This document shows, piece after piece, positions 1-9,047 of a stretch of 64,000 bases of DNA. Under the pieces are notes generated by a model, which saw only the letters and a list, made by a program, of their open reading frames with translations, was not told where the DNA came from and made no database searches. The stretch's first letter is position 1. Every line of letters begins with the position of its first letter. A program made the translations under genes and the position numbers. The DNA is from Bacteroidales bacterium (GTDB lineage: Bacteria; Bacteroidota; Bacteroidia; Bacteroidales; UBA932): NCBI GenBank assembly GCA_028686425.1, contig JAQUBZ010000003.1:46185-110184 (forward strand), given 5' to 3'.

Positions 1-55
1 GTTCTTCAGTTATTTAAGAGCAGTGCTTTGAGGGTGGCCTATGTTTGCCGATATG

Positions 56-1117
56 TTATTGCATCAATTTTTCGATTATTTTGGGAATCTCGGTATTATC
101 AAGTACTTTGTTGAAGTGATGAGATCCTGCTCCGTAAGCAAATAGCGGAACTATCGCTGCCGTATGCCCTTTGGTGCTGAATTGAATGCCGCTGTGTGTA
201 AGGGTGACACCCCCTGTTTCGTGGTCGGCGGTCATTATAACAAGTGTTCCCGGATTATTGTCGGCAAAGTCCATTGCGACTTGCAATGTTTTATCTATAT
301 CGAGAATTTCTTCATATAAGCTGTCTGTCTGGTTCCTATGTCCATATCCATCGATATAGGAGCTTTCCACCATTAGAAAGAATCCCTTGTCATTGTCTTT
401 TGACAATATATCTGTCGCCTTAGTCAAAGCGTCAGGCAGGTAGTCTGCAGGTCTTTCATAGACATATCCGACACTTGGCAGAGCAATGATTTTTGAAACA
501 TCGGACTGCAGTGCCCTATCCCAATCTTCATACAGCGTATATCCCTTCTTCTCAAGTGCGGGGACCAGATTTATGCTGTCGGGACGATCATTGAAAAATC
601 TCATTCCCGATCCGAAAAGCAAATCTATGTCGCTTTCCACAAATTGTGCTGCTATATCCCATCCCTTGGAGCGGCTTGGTACGTGCGCAAAAAATGCGGC
701 CGGTGTTGCGTCAATAAATGCACAAGTGACAATAATTCCCGTTTTTTTGCCAAGTTGTTGTGCTTTGACCAATACACTTGTCAAAGTGTCACCTTCGGGA
801 GAAAGTCCGATAGTGTCATTGTTGGTTTTGCTTCCTGTTGACAATGCAGTTCCTCCTGCTGCCGAATCGGTTATTTCGGCATTGGCAGAGCGAGTGGTAA
901 CGGTAGTGACAGTTGTTGCCTTTTCCATTGCCGATTTCCCTTCTTTATTGATAACCAAAGAAACAGCTCCGTGTCCCATTCCGTCACCTATTATATAGAT
1001 TACATTTTTAACTTCTGGCCTATGGCAGCTTGTGGCCGTAGTCATAACTGTAATCAAAAGAATAGCACAGACAAAAGCGGCTGTGCTATTGATAATATGT
1101 AAAATGTTATGTTTCAT
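56..1117 (-). CDS. alkaline phosphatase family protein (probable lipoprotein)
   Basis: Predicted metal-dependent phosphomonoesterase of the PhoA type, exported to the periplasm or outer surface. After a hydrophobic N-terminus ending near Cys31 (ATSC, a loose lipobox), IIGDGMG supplies the first metal aspartate (Asp45). TDSAAGGTALSTG carries the nucleophilic serine (Ser85) and TADHETGG gives late metal ligands. VESSYIDGYGH matches the ESxxID region. The length of 353 aa is a little short for the family. An upstream in-frame ATG would add 17 residues inside kbl. I chose the ATG at 1117 because it precedes the signal sequence and shares one base with the kbl stop (TAATG), implying translational coupling. 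The physiological substrate and any Pho regulation are not visible. Confidence 0.85.
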   Translation of the reverse strand: MKHNILHIINSTAAFVCAILLITVMTTATSCHRPEVKNVIYIIGDGMGHGAVSLVINKEGKSAMEKATTVTTVTTRSANAEITDSAAGGTALSTGSKTNNDTIGLSPEGDTLTSVLVKAQQLGKKTGIIVTCAFIDATPAAFFAHVPSRSKGWDIAAQFVESDIDLLFGSGMRFFNDRPDSINLVPALEKKGYTLYEDWDRALQSDVSKIIALPSVGYVYERPADYLPDALTKATDILSKDNDKGFFLMVESSYIDGYGHRNQTDSLYEEILDIDKTLQVAMDFADNNPGTLVIMTADHETGGVTLTHSGIQFSTKGHTAAIVPLFAYGAGSHHFNKVLDNTEIPKIIEKLMQ

Positions 1118-2307
1118 TATTTGATTACTCCGAGTTCTTTTCCAATCTTCGTAAATGCGGCAACGCATTTGTCGAGATGTTCGATTTCGTGCCCTGCAGA
1201 AACCTGTACTCTGATACGGGCAAGGTCTTTCGGAACGACAGGATAGTAGAATCCTGTCACATAAATACCTTCATCAAGAAGCTTTGCAGCCATTTGTTGT
1301 GACAGTTTTGCATCATAAAGCATAACTGCACAAATAGCTGATTGAGTCGGTTTGATATCAAATCCTGCAGCTTTCATTTTAGATACGAAATAGTCGGTAT
1401 TGGAGTGAAGTTTGTCTTGAAGTTCATTTGTTTCAGACATCATGTCAAACATTCTGATACCTGCAGCCGCGATCATCGGAGGGATTGAGTTGGAGAACAG
1501 ATACGGACGTGAACGCTGACGCAACATATCGATAATTTCCTTTTTACCCGTTGTGAATCCGCCGACAGCTCCGCCAAATGCTTTTCCAAGTGTCCCTGTA
1601 AGGATTTCAATCTTGCCGCGAAGGTTGAATTGTTCTGTTGTACCGCGTCCTGTCTTTCCTACAACGCCGGCAGAGTGTGATTCGTCAACCATTACCATTG
1701 CGTTGTATTTGGTGGCAAGAGCATAGATTTTGTCGAGAGGAGCAACGTTGCCGTCCATTGAAAATACACCATCGGTAACAATCAGCCGATGACGTTGAGC
1801 TTGCGCCACTTTCAGGCAGTTCTCAAGTTCATCCATATTGGCATTTGCATAGCGATAGCGTTGAGCTTTGCAGAGACGGACACCGTCAATGATAGATGCG
1901 TGATTTAGGGAATCCGAAATGATTGCGTCATTTTCGTCAAGAAGTGGTTCGAAAACTCCGCCATTGGCATCAAAGCATGCTGCATAGAGGATGGCATCTT
2001 CTGTTCCGAAAAATTCTGAAATCTTGGCTTCCAATTGTTTGTGTAAGTCACCTGTACCGCAGATGAAACGTACGGAAGACATTCCGTAACCGTGAGTATC
2101 CAAAGCTTCTTTTGCCGCTTTGATGAGTTCTTTACTGTTGGCAAGTCCCAAATAGTTGTTTGCGCAGAAGTTTAGAACTTCTTTGCCTGTACTTACTCTG
2201 ATGGCTGCCTGTTGGGCTGATGTTATGATTCTTTCATTCTTATAAAGGCCGGCTTCCTCGATAGCCTTGAGCTCTTTTTGCAGATGTTTTTGAAAATCCT
2301 GATACAT
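1117..2307 (-). CDS. kbl: glycine C-acetyltransferase (2-amino-3-ketobutyrate CoA ligase)
   Basis: PLP-dependent alpha-oxoamine synthase of fold type I that cleaves 2-amino-3-oxobutyrate with CoA to glycine and acetyl-CoA, the second step of threonine breakdown. At 396 aa it has the family's usual length. Visible motifs are NFCANNYLGLA near residue 46, the aspartate segment VDESHSAGVVGKTGRG, and LTGTLGKAFGG with the Schiff-base lysine (Lys242). Threonine dehydrogenase, the usual partner, is not in the window. The gene is first in a two-gene transcript with the phosphatase, whose start overlaps this stop. Other alpha-oxoamine synthases (BioF, serine palmitoyltransferase) are possible, but the N-terminus and motifs fit Kbl best. 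Confidence 0.92.
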   Translation of the reverse strand: MYQDFQKHLQKELKAIEEAGLYKNERIITSAQQAAIRVSTGKEVLNFCANNYLGLANSKELIKAAKEALDTHGYGMSSVRFICGTGDLHKQLEAKISEFFGTEDAILYAACFDANGGVFEPLLDENDAIISDSLNHASIIDGVRLCKAQRYRYANANMDELENCLKVAQAQRHRLIVTDGVFSMDGNVAPLDKIYALATKYNAMVMVDESHSAGVVGKTGRGTTEQFNLRGKIEILTGTLGKAFGGAVGGFTTGKKEIIDMLRQRSRPYLFSNSIPPMIAAAGIRMFDMMSETNELQDKLHSNTDYFVSKMKAAGFDIKPTQSAICAVMLYDAKLSQQMAAKLLDEGIYVTGFYYPVVPKDLARIRVQVSAGHEIEHLDKCVAAFTKIGKELGVIK

Positions 2308-2350
2308 AATAGATATGTGTTTTAAAAGTTTTGCTTTTCAATTTATCCCA

Positions 2351-2358
2351 CAAATGTA
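2351..2358 (-). promoter_or_regulatory. candidate -7 box for kbl
   Basis: On the minus strand this reads TACATTTG, a full match to the Bacteroidota TAnnTTTG element, 43 bp upstream of the kbl start. No TTTG or TTG is seen at the expected -33 distance, so only half the promoter is supported. Confidence 0.4.
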
Positions 2359-2426
2359 CATATTTTTTCAAGACGTTATAAATGATATTACGTGATTAAT
2401 TATGGCGTGGTATTTGTAGTCTATCT

Positions 2427-2445
2427 TTTTCCACCAGTTGGAAAA
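2427..2445. promoter_or_regulatory. 19-bp palindrome, candidate TetR operator
   Basis: TTTTCCA-CCAGT-TGGAAAA is a perfect 7-bp inverted repeat with a 5-bp spacer. It lies in the 202-bp divergent region between kbl and the TetR-family gene, 64 bp before the TetR start and just upstream of a TATTTTTG box (2455-2462). Size, symmetry and position suit a TetR dimer site for autoregulation of the efflux operon. That role is inferred. Confidence 0.5.
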
Positions 2446-2509
2446 TAATTAAACTATTTTTGTTTTATTGGTTTTATAAAATGCTTTTGTGTACTGATTT
2501 TCGATAAGT

Positions 2510-3130
2510 ATGACTGTTAGAGAAAAAATATTGGCAAATACCACAAACTTCTTCATGCAGGAAGGGTGCAGAAAGGTGACAATGGATGAAATAGCCACAT
2601 ACAACTGTATGTCTAAAAGGACTTTGTATGAGAATTTCAGAGATAAAAATGATTTGGTCGAGCAGTGTGTCCTCTATGGCAACAACTTGGCAAATTCCCA
2701 TTATTCCGAGTTTATGAATTGTTCCGACAATGTATTGGATTTTCTTCTGGAAGGATATGAGGGACATCAAAGCAGTGTGATGGGCAATTATATAAGCTTT
2801 TTGGATGAGGTTAAGAAGTATTTTCCCGAAATATACCGCAAGACAGTGGATTATATCAAAAAATCTCATAGAGATATGCTTTCATTGATTCTGAAAAGAG
2901 GACAGGATGATGGATTTATCATCAAATTAATCGCTACGGAGGATATGGTCATGGCAATGGCAAGCATTATGAAGGCAACAGTGTTGTTAAGTTCTGACAA
3001 GGAGTCTGTGATGAGTCATCAAAAAATATTCAAGTTACTTAATGTTATATATTTAAGAGGATTGGCCACCGATAAGGGAAGAGCTGTAATCGATGAATTT
3101 CTTGAAAAGCACAAAAATGATAACAATTAA
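2510..3130 (+). CDS. TetR/AcrR family transcriptional regulator
   Basis: One-component repressor of 206 aa. The N-terminus begins TVREKILANTTNFFMQEGCRKVTMDEIA, followed by SKRTLYENFRDK, the recognition helix of a TetR helix-turn-helix (about residues 23-46). The C-terminal half is the variable ligand and dimer domain, rich in helices. The gene is the first of a run ending with an RND pump, the classic local-repressor arrangement, and a 19-bp palindrome lies upstream. The inducing ligand cannot be predicted. The outer membrane factor gene starts only 10 bp after the stop, so the regulator is probably co-transcribed with the pump. Confidence 0.88.
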   Translation: MTVREKILANTTNFFMQEGCRKVTMDEIATYNCMSKRTLYENFRDKNDLVEQCVLYGNNLANSHYSEFMNCSDNVLDFLLEGYEGHQSSVMGNYISFLDEVKKYFPEIYRKTVDYIKKSHRDMLSLILKRGQDDGFIIKLIATEDMVMAMASIMKATVLLSSDKESVMSHQKIFKLLNVIYLRGLATDKGRAVIDEFLEKHKNDNN

Positions 3131-3140
3131 AAAAATATAT

Positions 3141-4466
3141 ATGTTCAAACATTTATTTTCAATCAGGATGTGGGTTCTTACCTGTAGTCTGTTGATGGCT
3201 ACAGTTGTCGTCAGTGCTCAAAATAGCGAATATTCCGAACAGGCACCGTCAAAGATTTCTTTGTCTTTGCAGCAGGCTCAGGATTTTGCCGTTGAGCATA
3301 ATCGTACCCTTAAAAATGCAACACTCGATGTACAAAAAGCAGAAGCAAGTCGTTGGCAGGCTTTGTCAAGCATGCTTCCTCAGGTAAGTGCGGGAGTTGA
3401 TTATTCCAATTATTTCGGATATCAGATGAATCTGGGGCAGATGTCAATCTCCATGCCCCCTTTCGCATCACTCGGTATTACAAGCTCTGTTGCCTTGAGC
3501 GGAGCTCAATTTGTTGGTGCACAGATAGCCGGTATTTCGATGAAAATGTCTGACATTACTTTGAAAAAAAGTGAGCAGCAGATTAAAGATCAGGTGAAAG
3601 TGCTTTATTATTCGGCCCTTGTTTCAGAAGAGACGGTGAGACTGCTTGAAGAGAATCTGGCAAGTCTCAACAAACTTTATGAGATTTCTCAAAGGTCTGT
3701 CGATGTGGGAGTTTCGGAACAGACTGCTGCAGACCAGCTTATGGTGCAGGTTGCAACGATGCAGACAACTATCAGTTCTACAAAGCGTGCTCTTGAAATG
3801 GTATATAATTCGTTGCGTTTGCAATTGAATATCAATGCAAATACCGAAATAGAGCTTACTCAGGGACTCGGCGATTTGATGAATATCGAAAAAGCCATAT
3901 CGCTCATCTCTGAAGAGTTCGTGGTTGACAACAATTATGATTATCAGCTACTTAAGAAAAGCACAGACTTGAGCAAAAAGCAGATTGCACTTGCAGGATG
4001 GTCATACGGTCCCACTTTCAGCATATATCATCAATATACAGCCAAAAAGTATTTCAGCAATGAAGTAACAATGAATATGACACCTCCCAACATGATGGGT
4101 ATTTCTGTAAAGCTTCCTATTTTTTCAAGCGGTAAAAATTACAATGCGGTGAGAGAGGCTAAGCTTGCATACAAGAAACAGATAAATACCTTGGAAGATA
4201 CTGAAGATGCTCTGAATGTGCAGCACCGTCAGCTTCTCTATAATTTGAGTTCGGCTTTAGAGCGTTACGATACCCAGAAAAAGAATGTAGATGTGGCAAA
4301 GCGTGTTTTTGACAATATCGCTAAGAAATATGAATACGGTGTGGCTTCAAGTCTTGATGTCACAACTTCCGGAACAAGTCTGATTTCTGCTCAGAGCAGC
4401 TATGTTCAGTCCATTCTTGAGATTATAAATGCACAAATATCATTGGAACAACTGTTGAATAAATAA
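3141..4466 (+). CDS. TolC family outer membrane efflux protein
   Basis: Outer membrane exit duct of a tripartite efflux pump. After a signal peptide (hydrophobic segment to VVSAQ), two repeats rich in coiled-coil sequence follow, as in OEP-family proteins. Examples are LSLQQAQDFAVEHNRTLKNA near the start and VAKRVFDNIAKKYEYGVASSLDV near the end, where the [YF]xxG[VA]xxxLDV signature of the family is clear. Length is 441 aa from the ATG at 3141. In-frame ATGs at 3117 and 3093 exist, but both lie within or across the end of the regulator gene, and 3141 gives a normal signal peptide. The adaptor and inner-membrane pump genes follow within 11 and 2 bp. Confidence 0.88.
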   Translation: MFKHLFSIRMWVLTCSLLMATVVVSAQNSEYSEQAPSKISLSLQQAQDFAVEHNRTLKNATLDVQKAEASRWQALSSMLPQVSAGVDYSNYFGYQMNLGQMSISMPPFASLGITSSVALSGAQFVGAQIAGISMKMSDITLKKSEQQIKDQVKVLYYSALVSEETVRLLEENLASLNKLYEISQRSVDVGVSEQTAADQLMVQVATMQTTISSTKRALEMVYNSLRLQLNINANTEIELTQGLGDLMNIEKAISLISEEFVVDNNYDYQLLKKSTDLSKKQIALAGWSYGPTFSIYHQYTAKKYFSNEVTMNMTPPNMMGISVKLPIFSSGKNYNAVREAKLAYKKQINTLEDTEDALNVQHRQLLYNLSSALERYDTQKKNVDVAKRVFDNIAKKYEYGVASSLDVTTSGTSLISAQSSYVQSILEIINAQISLEQLLNK

Positions 4467-4476
4467 AAATTATAAT

Positions 4477-5493
4477 ATGAAACTTACAAAATTGACTTTA
4501 TTTGCCTGTATGGCTTTCGCTCTTGCCGGATGTATGGGCAAGCAGACGGAAAAGGTTGCCGAAGCTCGTGTTGAACAAGTTGAGACCACCAAACTCGCTA
4601 AAACGGAAATATCACGTATTGTTGACTTTTCCACAACGTTGCAAGGTTACCAGACCATGAATATCGCCCCTTCCGTTACCGGAAAAATCGAACATATTTT
4701 TGTAGAGGTGGGAACAAATGTCAAACAGGGGGATATGCTGGTTCGCATGGATCAGAACCAATATACCACAACTAAAATGACTTATACCAATCTGGGGATA
4801 GAAATGCAGCGCATGGATGCTCTCAGGGAGAGTGGTGCTGTTTCAAAGCAAGCTTATGACCAGACAAAATTGAGCTATGACCAGACAAAAGAAACTCTCG
4901 AATTTTTAGAGAAGAACACATTTGTAAAGGCTCAATTTGCAGGTGTTATTTCCGCCAAAAACTATGAAGACGGCGAATTGTATGCAGGTCAGCCGATTCT
5001 TACTCTTACACAGATTTATACATTGAAAGCCCTTATCAATATACCTGAAACATATTTTCCTCTGGTAAAAAAGGGAATGAATGTAAAAGTACAATCGGAT
5101 ATTTATCCGAACGAGATATTTCCTGCAACCATAGAAATAGTATATCCGACAATTGATGCAGCTTCTCACACTTTCCAGGCCAAATTGAGAATATCCAACA
5201 GCTCCCTGAAGCTTCGCCCCGGCATGTATGTCTATACTTCAATGTCTATGGGACAGGTCAATACAATGGTAGTCCCTTATCAGTCAGTATTGAAACTTAC
5301 CGGCTCAAACGAGAGATTTGTTTATTTGAATGACAATGGTGTAGCCAAAAGAGTTTTTGTGAAGATGGGACAACGTTTTGATGATAAGATTGAAATAGAA
5401 AGTGACGAAATCTCCGAAGGTGATGAACTTATTACCGTAGGTCAGGCCAAACTTGTTGACGGTTCAAAGTTGAACGTTGTAAAAGTAAACTGA
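4477..5493 (+). CDS. efflux RND transporter periplasmic adaptor (MFP) subunit, lipoprotein
   Basis: HlyD/AcrA-type membrane fusion protein linking the inner membrane pump to the outer membrane duct. The first 19 residues form a lipoprotein signal with lipobox LAGC (Cys19), so it is probably anchored in a membrane leaflet and faces the periplasm. The lipoyl half-motifs are recognisable (GKIEHIFVEVGTNVKQGDML and FAGVISAKNYEDGELYAGQ). They flank a short helical hairpin, followed by the beta-barrel segment and a membrane-proximal domain. Length is 338 aa, at the shorter end for the family. It sits between the TolC and RND genes in one operon. Confidence 0.9.
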   Translation: MKLTKLTLFACMAFALAGCMGKQTEKVAEARVEQVETTKLAKTEISRIVDFSTTLQGYQTMNIAPSVTGKIEHIFVEVGTNVKQGDMLVRMDQNQYTTTKMTYTNLGIEMQRMDALRESGAVSKQAYDQTKLSYDQTKETLEFLEKNTFVKAQFAGVISAKNYEDGELYAGQPILTLTQIYTLKALINIPETYFPLVKKGMNVKVQSDIYPNEIFPATIEIVYPTIDAASHTFQAKLRISNSSLKLRPGMYVYTSMSMGQVNTMVVPYQSVLKLTGSNERFVYLNDNGVAKRVFVKMGQRFDDKIEIESDEISEGDELITVGQAKLVDGSKLNVVKVN

Positions 5494-5494
5494 T

Positions 5495-8400
5495 ATGAGT
5501 ATATATAAAAGTGCGATTAATAAGCCGGTAACGACCATTCTGGTTTTCGTTGCCGTATTGGTGATAGGTGTGTTCTGTTTGAACAAACTTCCTATCGACC
5601 AGTTCCCGGAGATGGACCCGCCGTATATTACGGTGATGACAACCTATCCGGGGGCAAGTGCGAATGAAGTCGAGACCAATGTTACCAAATTGGTCGAAAA
5701 CAGTTTGAATTCGGTTGACGGTCTTAAGGAGATGAACTCTTCTTCGAGGGACAATATGTCAATGGTGATGCTTGAAATGGAGTGGGGGACAAACCTCGAT
5801 GAGGTAATCAACGATGTTCGTTCTTATGTCGATATGCTCAAGGATAATCTTCCGAGCGGTTGTTCCAATCCGTTTATTTTCAAATTCAGTTCGAGCTCAA
5901 TGCCTATTATCCAATATGCAATCAGTGCAAGGGAGAGTTATGCCGGACTTGATAAAATACTGAATGATGAAGTTATTCCACAATTGAACCGTGTTGACGG
6001 TATAGGTAACTTATCGCTGTCAGGCTCCCCTGAAAGATACGTTTATGTTAATCTTGATCAGGAAAAGCTTGATGCATACGGACTTGCATTAGAGACTGTC
6101 GGTGCAGCCATAAGCGGCAACAACTTGAATCTCTCTTCAGGTACCGTCAAAATGGAAAAAGAACAATATCAGGTACAGGTTAGAAGCGAGTATATCGAAA
6201 GTTCCGAAATCAATGACATAGTTGTTGCCACAACACCTGCAGGAAGGCAGATATTTGTCAGAGATATTGCAACCATTAAAGATACCATCAAAGATTTGTC
6301 TCTCGACGAGAAAGTAAACGGAGAAGATGGTGTACGTCTGATAGTTACCAAACAATCTGGAGCCAATACCGTCCAGATATGCCGAGACATCAGAAAAGAG
6401 ATGGCCAAGATTCAAAAGACTCTTCCATCGGATATAGAGATTGATGTCATATATGACTCTTCCGAAGAGATTCAAAACTCTATTACAAGTTTGGAAAAAT
6501 CTATTTTGGAGGCATTGCTGTTTGTCGTTCTGGTTGTATTTTTCTTTCTCGGAAAATGGAGAACGACAGTCATTATCGGTCTTACAATCCCTATTGCGCT
6601 GATTGTCGCATTTATCTACCTGGCCTTTGTAGGAAGTTCACTGAATATTATTTCTTTGTGTTCTCTTACTGTCGCGGTCGGCATGGTTGTGGATGATGCG
6701 ATTGTGGTGCTGGAAAATATCACCAAACATATAGATCGGGGATCCAATCCGCGAGAAGCGGCAATTTATGCAACAAACGAGGTGTGGACTTCAGTTATTG
6801 CAACTACTCTTGTAATTGTGGCGGTGTTTGTTCCTCTGACCATGTTGTCAGGTATTGCCGGTATCATGTTCAAGGAATTGGGATGGATTGTAACCATAGC
6901 TGTATGTACATCGACGGTGGTTGCTATTACCCTTACTCCGATGCTTTGCTCTCAACTGCTTAAAGCCAAAAAGGTAAAAGTTGATGAGAACGGTCATCTT
7001 GTCGAGGTGAAGCCGAAGATTGATTGGTATCAGAAGTATATAGTCGGACTGCTTAACAAACTTGATGCATTCTATGCCCGTGTATTGCGTTACTGCTTGA
7101 CACACAAAGCAATGACCATGACAGTTGCAGTTTTAATCTTTATCGCATCTCTTATACCTGTTGCCACAGGTCTTATCGGAAGCGATTTTATGCAGCAGAG
7201 TGATAACGGACGTGTGAGCGTATCCATCGAATTACAGAGAGGTACCCGTATTGAAGAGACACTCAAGACGGCCAGAATGCTTGAAAACAGGTTTGAGGTG
7301 CTGGTTCCGGAGATACGCATGATTTCCACATCTGCCGGTTCCAACGATGAAGCGGGGATTTCAGCCCTTTTCTCATCCACAACCAACAACAAAATATCCA
7401 TGACGGTGGTCTGCAATAAGAAAAATGAGCGTAAACGCACTATATTTGAAATTGCCGAGGTGCTTCGTCAGGAATTAAACATATATCCTGAGATTATCAA
7501 CTACCAGTGTGCCGTATCGAGCGGTATGGGAGGCGGCTCTGCAAAAGTCAGTGTGGAAATATATGGTTATGACTTTGATCAAACCAATATTCTTGCAGAA
7601 AATATAAAGAATACCATCAAGGAGAGAATACCGGGAGCCAGAGATATTAAGGTGAGCAGAGACGAAGATCGTCCCGAATTGAAGATTATTGTTGACAAAC
7701 AGAAACTTGCTTTTCACGGACTCAATTCGGCCACTGTTTCCACTTATGTGAGAAATCGTATCAATGGTATGGCTACGGGATATCTCAAAGAGGATGGAGA
7801 TGAATACGATATCGTAGTACGTCTTGAAGAGAAAAACAGAAATACTCTTACTGCTCTTGAAGACCTGACTATTCCTACACCTGCAGGTTCCCTTATCAAA
7901 TTGTCTGAAGTGGCCTCTATAGAGGAATATTGGACACCTCCTACAATTGCACGTAAAAGCCGTCAGCGTATGGTCAGTGTCGATGTTACCCCTTACCAAA
8001 TCTCTTTGGGAGAGCTTGCCGTTCAAATAGAGAGTGTAATGAAGGATGTAAGCGTTCCGAACGGTATTACCACCCGAATAGCAGGTGACTATGAAAATCA
8101 GCAGGAGACATTTGGAGATATGGGATTGTTGATATTGCTTATTATTTTGCTTGTATATATTGTAATGGCATCTCAATTCGAGTCGTTCTCCAAACCTGCC
8201 ATTATCATGATATCCGTGCCGTTTGCCCTTACCGGTGTAATCCTTGCACTTTGGATTACCGGAACATCTCTCGATATGATTGGAGCCCTGGGCTGTATCA
8301 TGCTGGTCGGTATTGTCGTCAAGAACGGTATTGTACTTGTTGACTATACCAATCTTATGCGCGACCGCGGATATGAGCTTAACGAAGCAATTGCTCTTTC

Positions 8401-8695
8401 AGGTGCTTCACGTCTGCGCCCGGTATTGATGACTGCTGTCACCACTCTTCTCGGTATGTTGCCTATGGCATTAAGTACAGGTGAAGGTTCTGAAATGTGG
8501 CATCCTATGGGTATCGTTGTGATTGGAGGTTTGCTGGTTTCCACGGTAATTACTTTGATTGTCGTTCCTGTAATGTATGCTGCATTATCGCGTCATGGCG
8601 AGCGCAATAAAGAGGAAAAGAATCGCAAAAACTTTATATTCATGCAATTGTCAGCAGAAGATGGTGACAAGACCATAATTGAAACCGAAAAATAG
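5495..8695 (+). CDS. efflux RND transporter permease subunit (HAE1/AcrB type)
   Basis: Proton-driven inner membrane multidrug pump of 1066 aa. The topology is typical: one N-terminal helix, a large periplasmic loop, a helix bundle (about residues 340-550), a second large loop and a second bundle (about 865-1040). GMVVDDAIVVLENI in TM4 contains the two proton-relay aspartates (Asp400 and Asp401) diagnostic of the HAE1 group. YPGASANEVE and FxxFSSSSMPIIQYAIS are standard porter-domain segments. It starts one base after the adaptor stop and is followed 7 bp later by a PII-like gene. Substrates are unknown, and no heavy-metal signature was noted. Confidence 0.95.
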   Translation: MSIYKSAINKPVTTILVFVAVLVIGVFCLNKLPIDQFPEMDPPYITVMTTYPGASANEVETNVTKLVENSLNSVDGLKEMNSSSRDNMSMVMLEMEWGTNLDEVINDVRSYVDMLKDNLPSGCSNPFIFKFSSSSMPIIQYAISARESYAGLDKILNDEVIPQLNRVDGIGNLSLSGSPERYVYVNLDQEKLDAYGLALETVGAAISGNNLNLSSGTVKMEKEQYQVQVRSEYIESSEINDIVVATTPAGRQIFVRDIATIKDTIKDLSLDEKVNGEDGVRLIVTKQSGANTVQICRDIRKEMAKIQKTLPSDIEIDVIYDSSEEIQNSITSLEKSILEALLFVVLVVFFFLGKWRTTVIIGLTIPIALIVAFIYLAFVGSSLNIISLCSLTVAVGMVVDDAIVVLENITKHIDRGSNPREAAIYATNEVWTSVIATTLVIVAVFVPLTMLSGIAGIMFKELGWIVTIAVCTSTVVAITLTPMLCSQLLKAKKVKVDENGHLVEVKPKIDWYQKYIVGLLNKLDAFYARVLRYCLTHKAMTMTVAVLIFIASLIPVATGLIGSDFMQQSDNGRVSVSIELQRGTRIEETLKTARMLENRFEVLVPEIRMISTSAGSNDEAGISALFSSTTNNKISMTVVCNKKNERKRTIFEIAEVLRQELNIYPEIINYQCAVSSGMGGGSAKVSVEIYGYDFDQTNILAENIKNTIKERIPGARDIKVSRDEDRPELKIIVDKQKLAFHGLNSATVSTYVRNRINGMATGYLKEDGDEYDIVVRLEEKNRNTLTALEDLTIPTPAGSLIKLSEVASIEEYWTPPTIARKSRQRMVSVDVTPYQISLGELAVQIESVMKDVSVPNGITTRIAGDYENQQETFGDMGLLILLIILLVYIVMASQFESFSKPAIIMISVPFALTGVILALWITGTSLDMIGALGCIMLVGIVVKNGIVLVDYTNLMRDRGYELNEAIALSGASRLRPVLMTAVTTLLGMLPMALSTGEGSEMWHPMGIVVIGGLLVSTVITLIVVPVMYAALSRHGERNKEEKNRKNFIFMQLSAEDGDKTIIETEK

Positions 8696-8702
8696 TCGAA
8701 TA

Positions 8703-8996
8703 ATGAAAGCAGTATTTATCATATTTAATCAAGCCAACACAGAGCGTGTTGAATATTTGCTTGATCAGCTGAAAATAAGTGGGTTTACTTTTTTTGAGGA
8801 AGTACAGGGGCGTGGCACCAATGGTGGTGAACCGCGCCGCGGTACCCACACATGGCCTGAAATGAACTCGGCTGTAATGACAGTAATAGACGACGAAAGA
8901 GTTGATGAATTGTTGAAGACAGTCAGGAAACTTGACAATCGAAACAAAGAGGTGGGAGTAAGAGCTTTTGTATGGAATATTGAAAAAACAGTGTAG
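8703..8996 (+). CDS. small PII-like protein linked to RND pump
   Basis: A 97-aa protein with PII-like architecture. It begins with a beta strand (MKAVFIIFNQ), then a helix (TERVEYLLDQLKISG), a glycine/arginine-rich T-loop-like stretch (VQGRGTNGGEPRRGTHTWPE), a strand (NSAVMTVIDD), a second helix (ERVDELLKTVRKLD) and a final strand. In PII proteins this order is beta-alpha-beta, T-loop, beta-alpha-beta, and the T-loop binds effectors or partners. The classic PII uridylylation tyrosine and amtB/glnA neighbours are absent, so a nitrogen role is unlikely. It lies 7 bp after the pump gene in the same operon, suggesting it senses something relevant to export or modulates the pump. I start at the ATG at 8703; an earlier in-frame start would overlap the pump. 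Family placement is by eye. Confidence 0.7.
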   Translation: MKAVFIIFNQANTERVEYLLDQLKISGFTFFEEVQGRGTNGGEPRRGTHTWPEMNSAVMTVIDDERVDELLKTVRKLDNRNKEVGVRAFVWNIEKTV

Positions 8997-9028
8997 TTTG
9001 TAAAAAAAGCATTATCTTAGTACCTTGA
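8997..9028 (+). promoter_or_regulatory. promoter of trxA operon
   Basis: TTTG (8997-9000), a 20-bp spacer, then TACCTTGA (9021-9028), close to the Bacteroidota TTTG-N19-21-TAnnTTTG arrangement. It ends 19 bp before the thioredoxin ATG. Confidence 0.5.
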
Positions 9029-9047
9029 TTTTTTAACAAATATTATT

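Noticed and set aside
486..998. A 170-codon plus-strand ORF opposite the alkaline phosphatase
   Set aside because: It lies wholly antisense to a gene with intact catalytic motifs and has no recognisable domain.
3093..3140. Upstream start codons for the TolC-type gene
   Set aside because: They fall in or across the end of the TetR gene and would bury the signal peptide.
7475..8176. A 233-codon minus-strand ORF inside the RND pump gene
   Set aside because: Entirely within a strongly supported pump gene; translation is low in structure and rich in C, Y, I and N, as expected of an antisense shadow.
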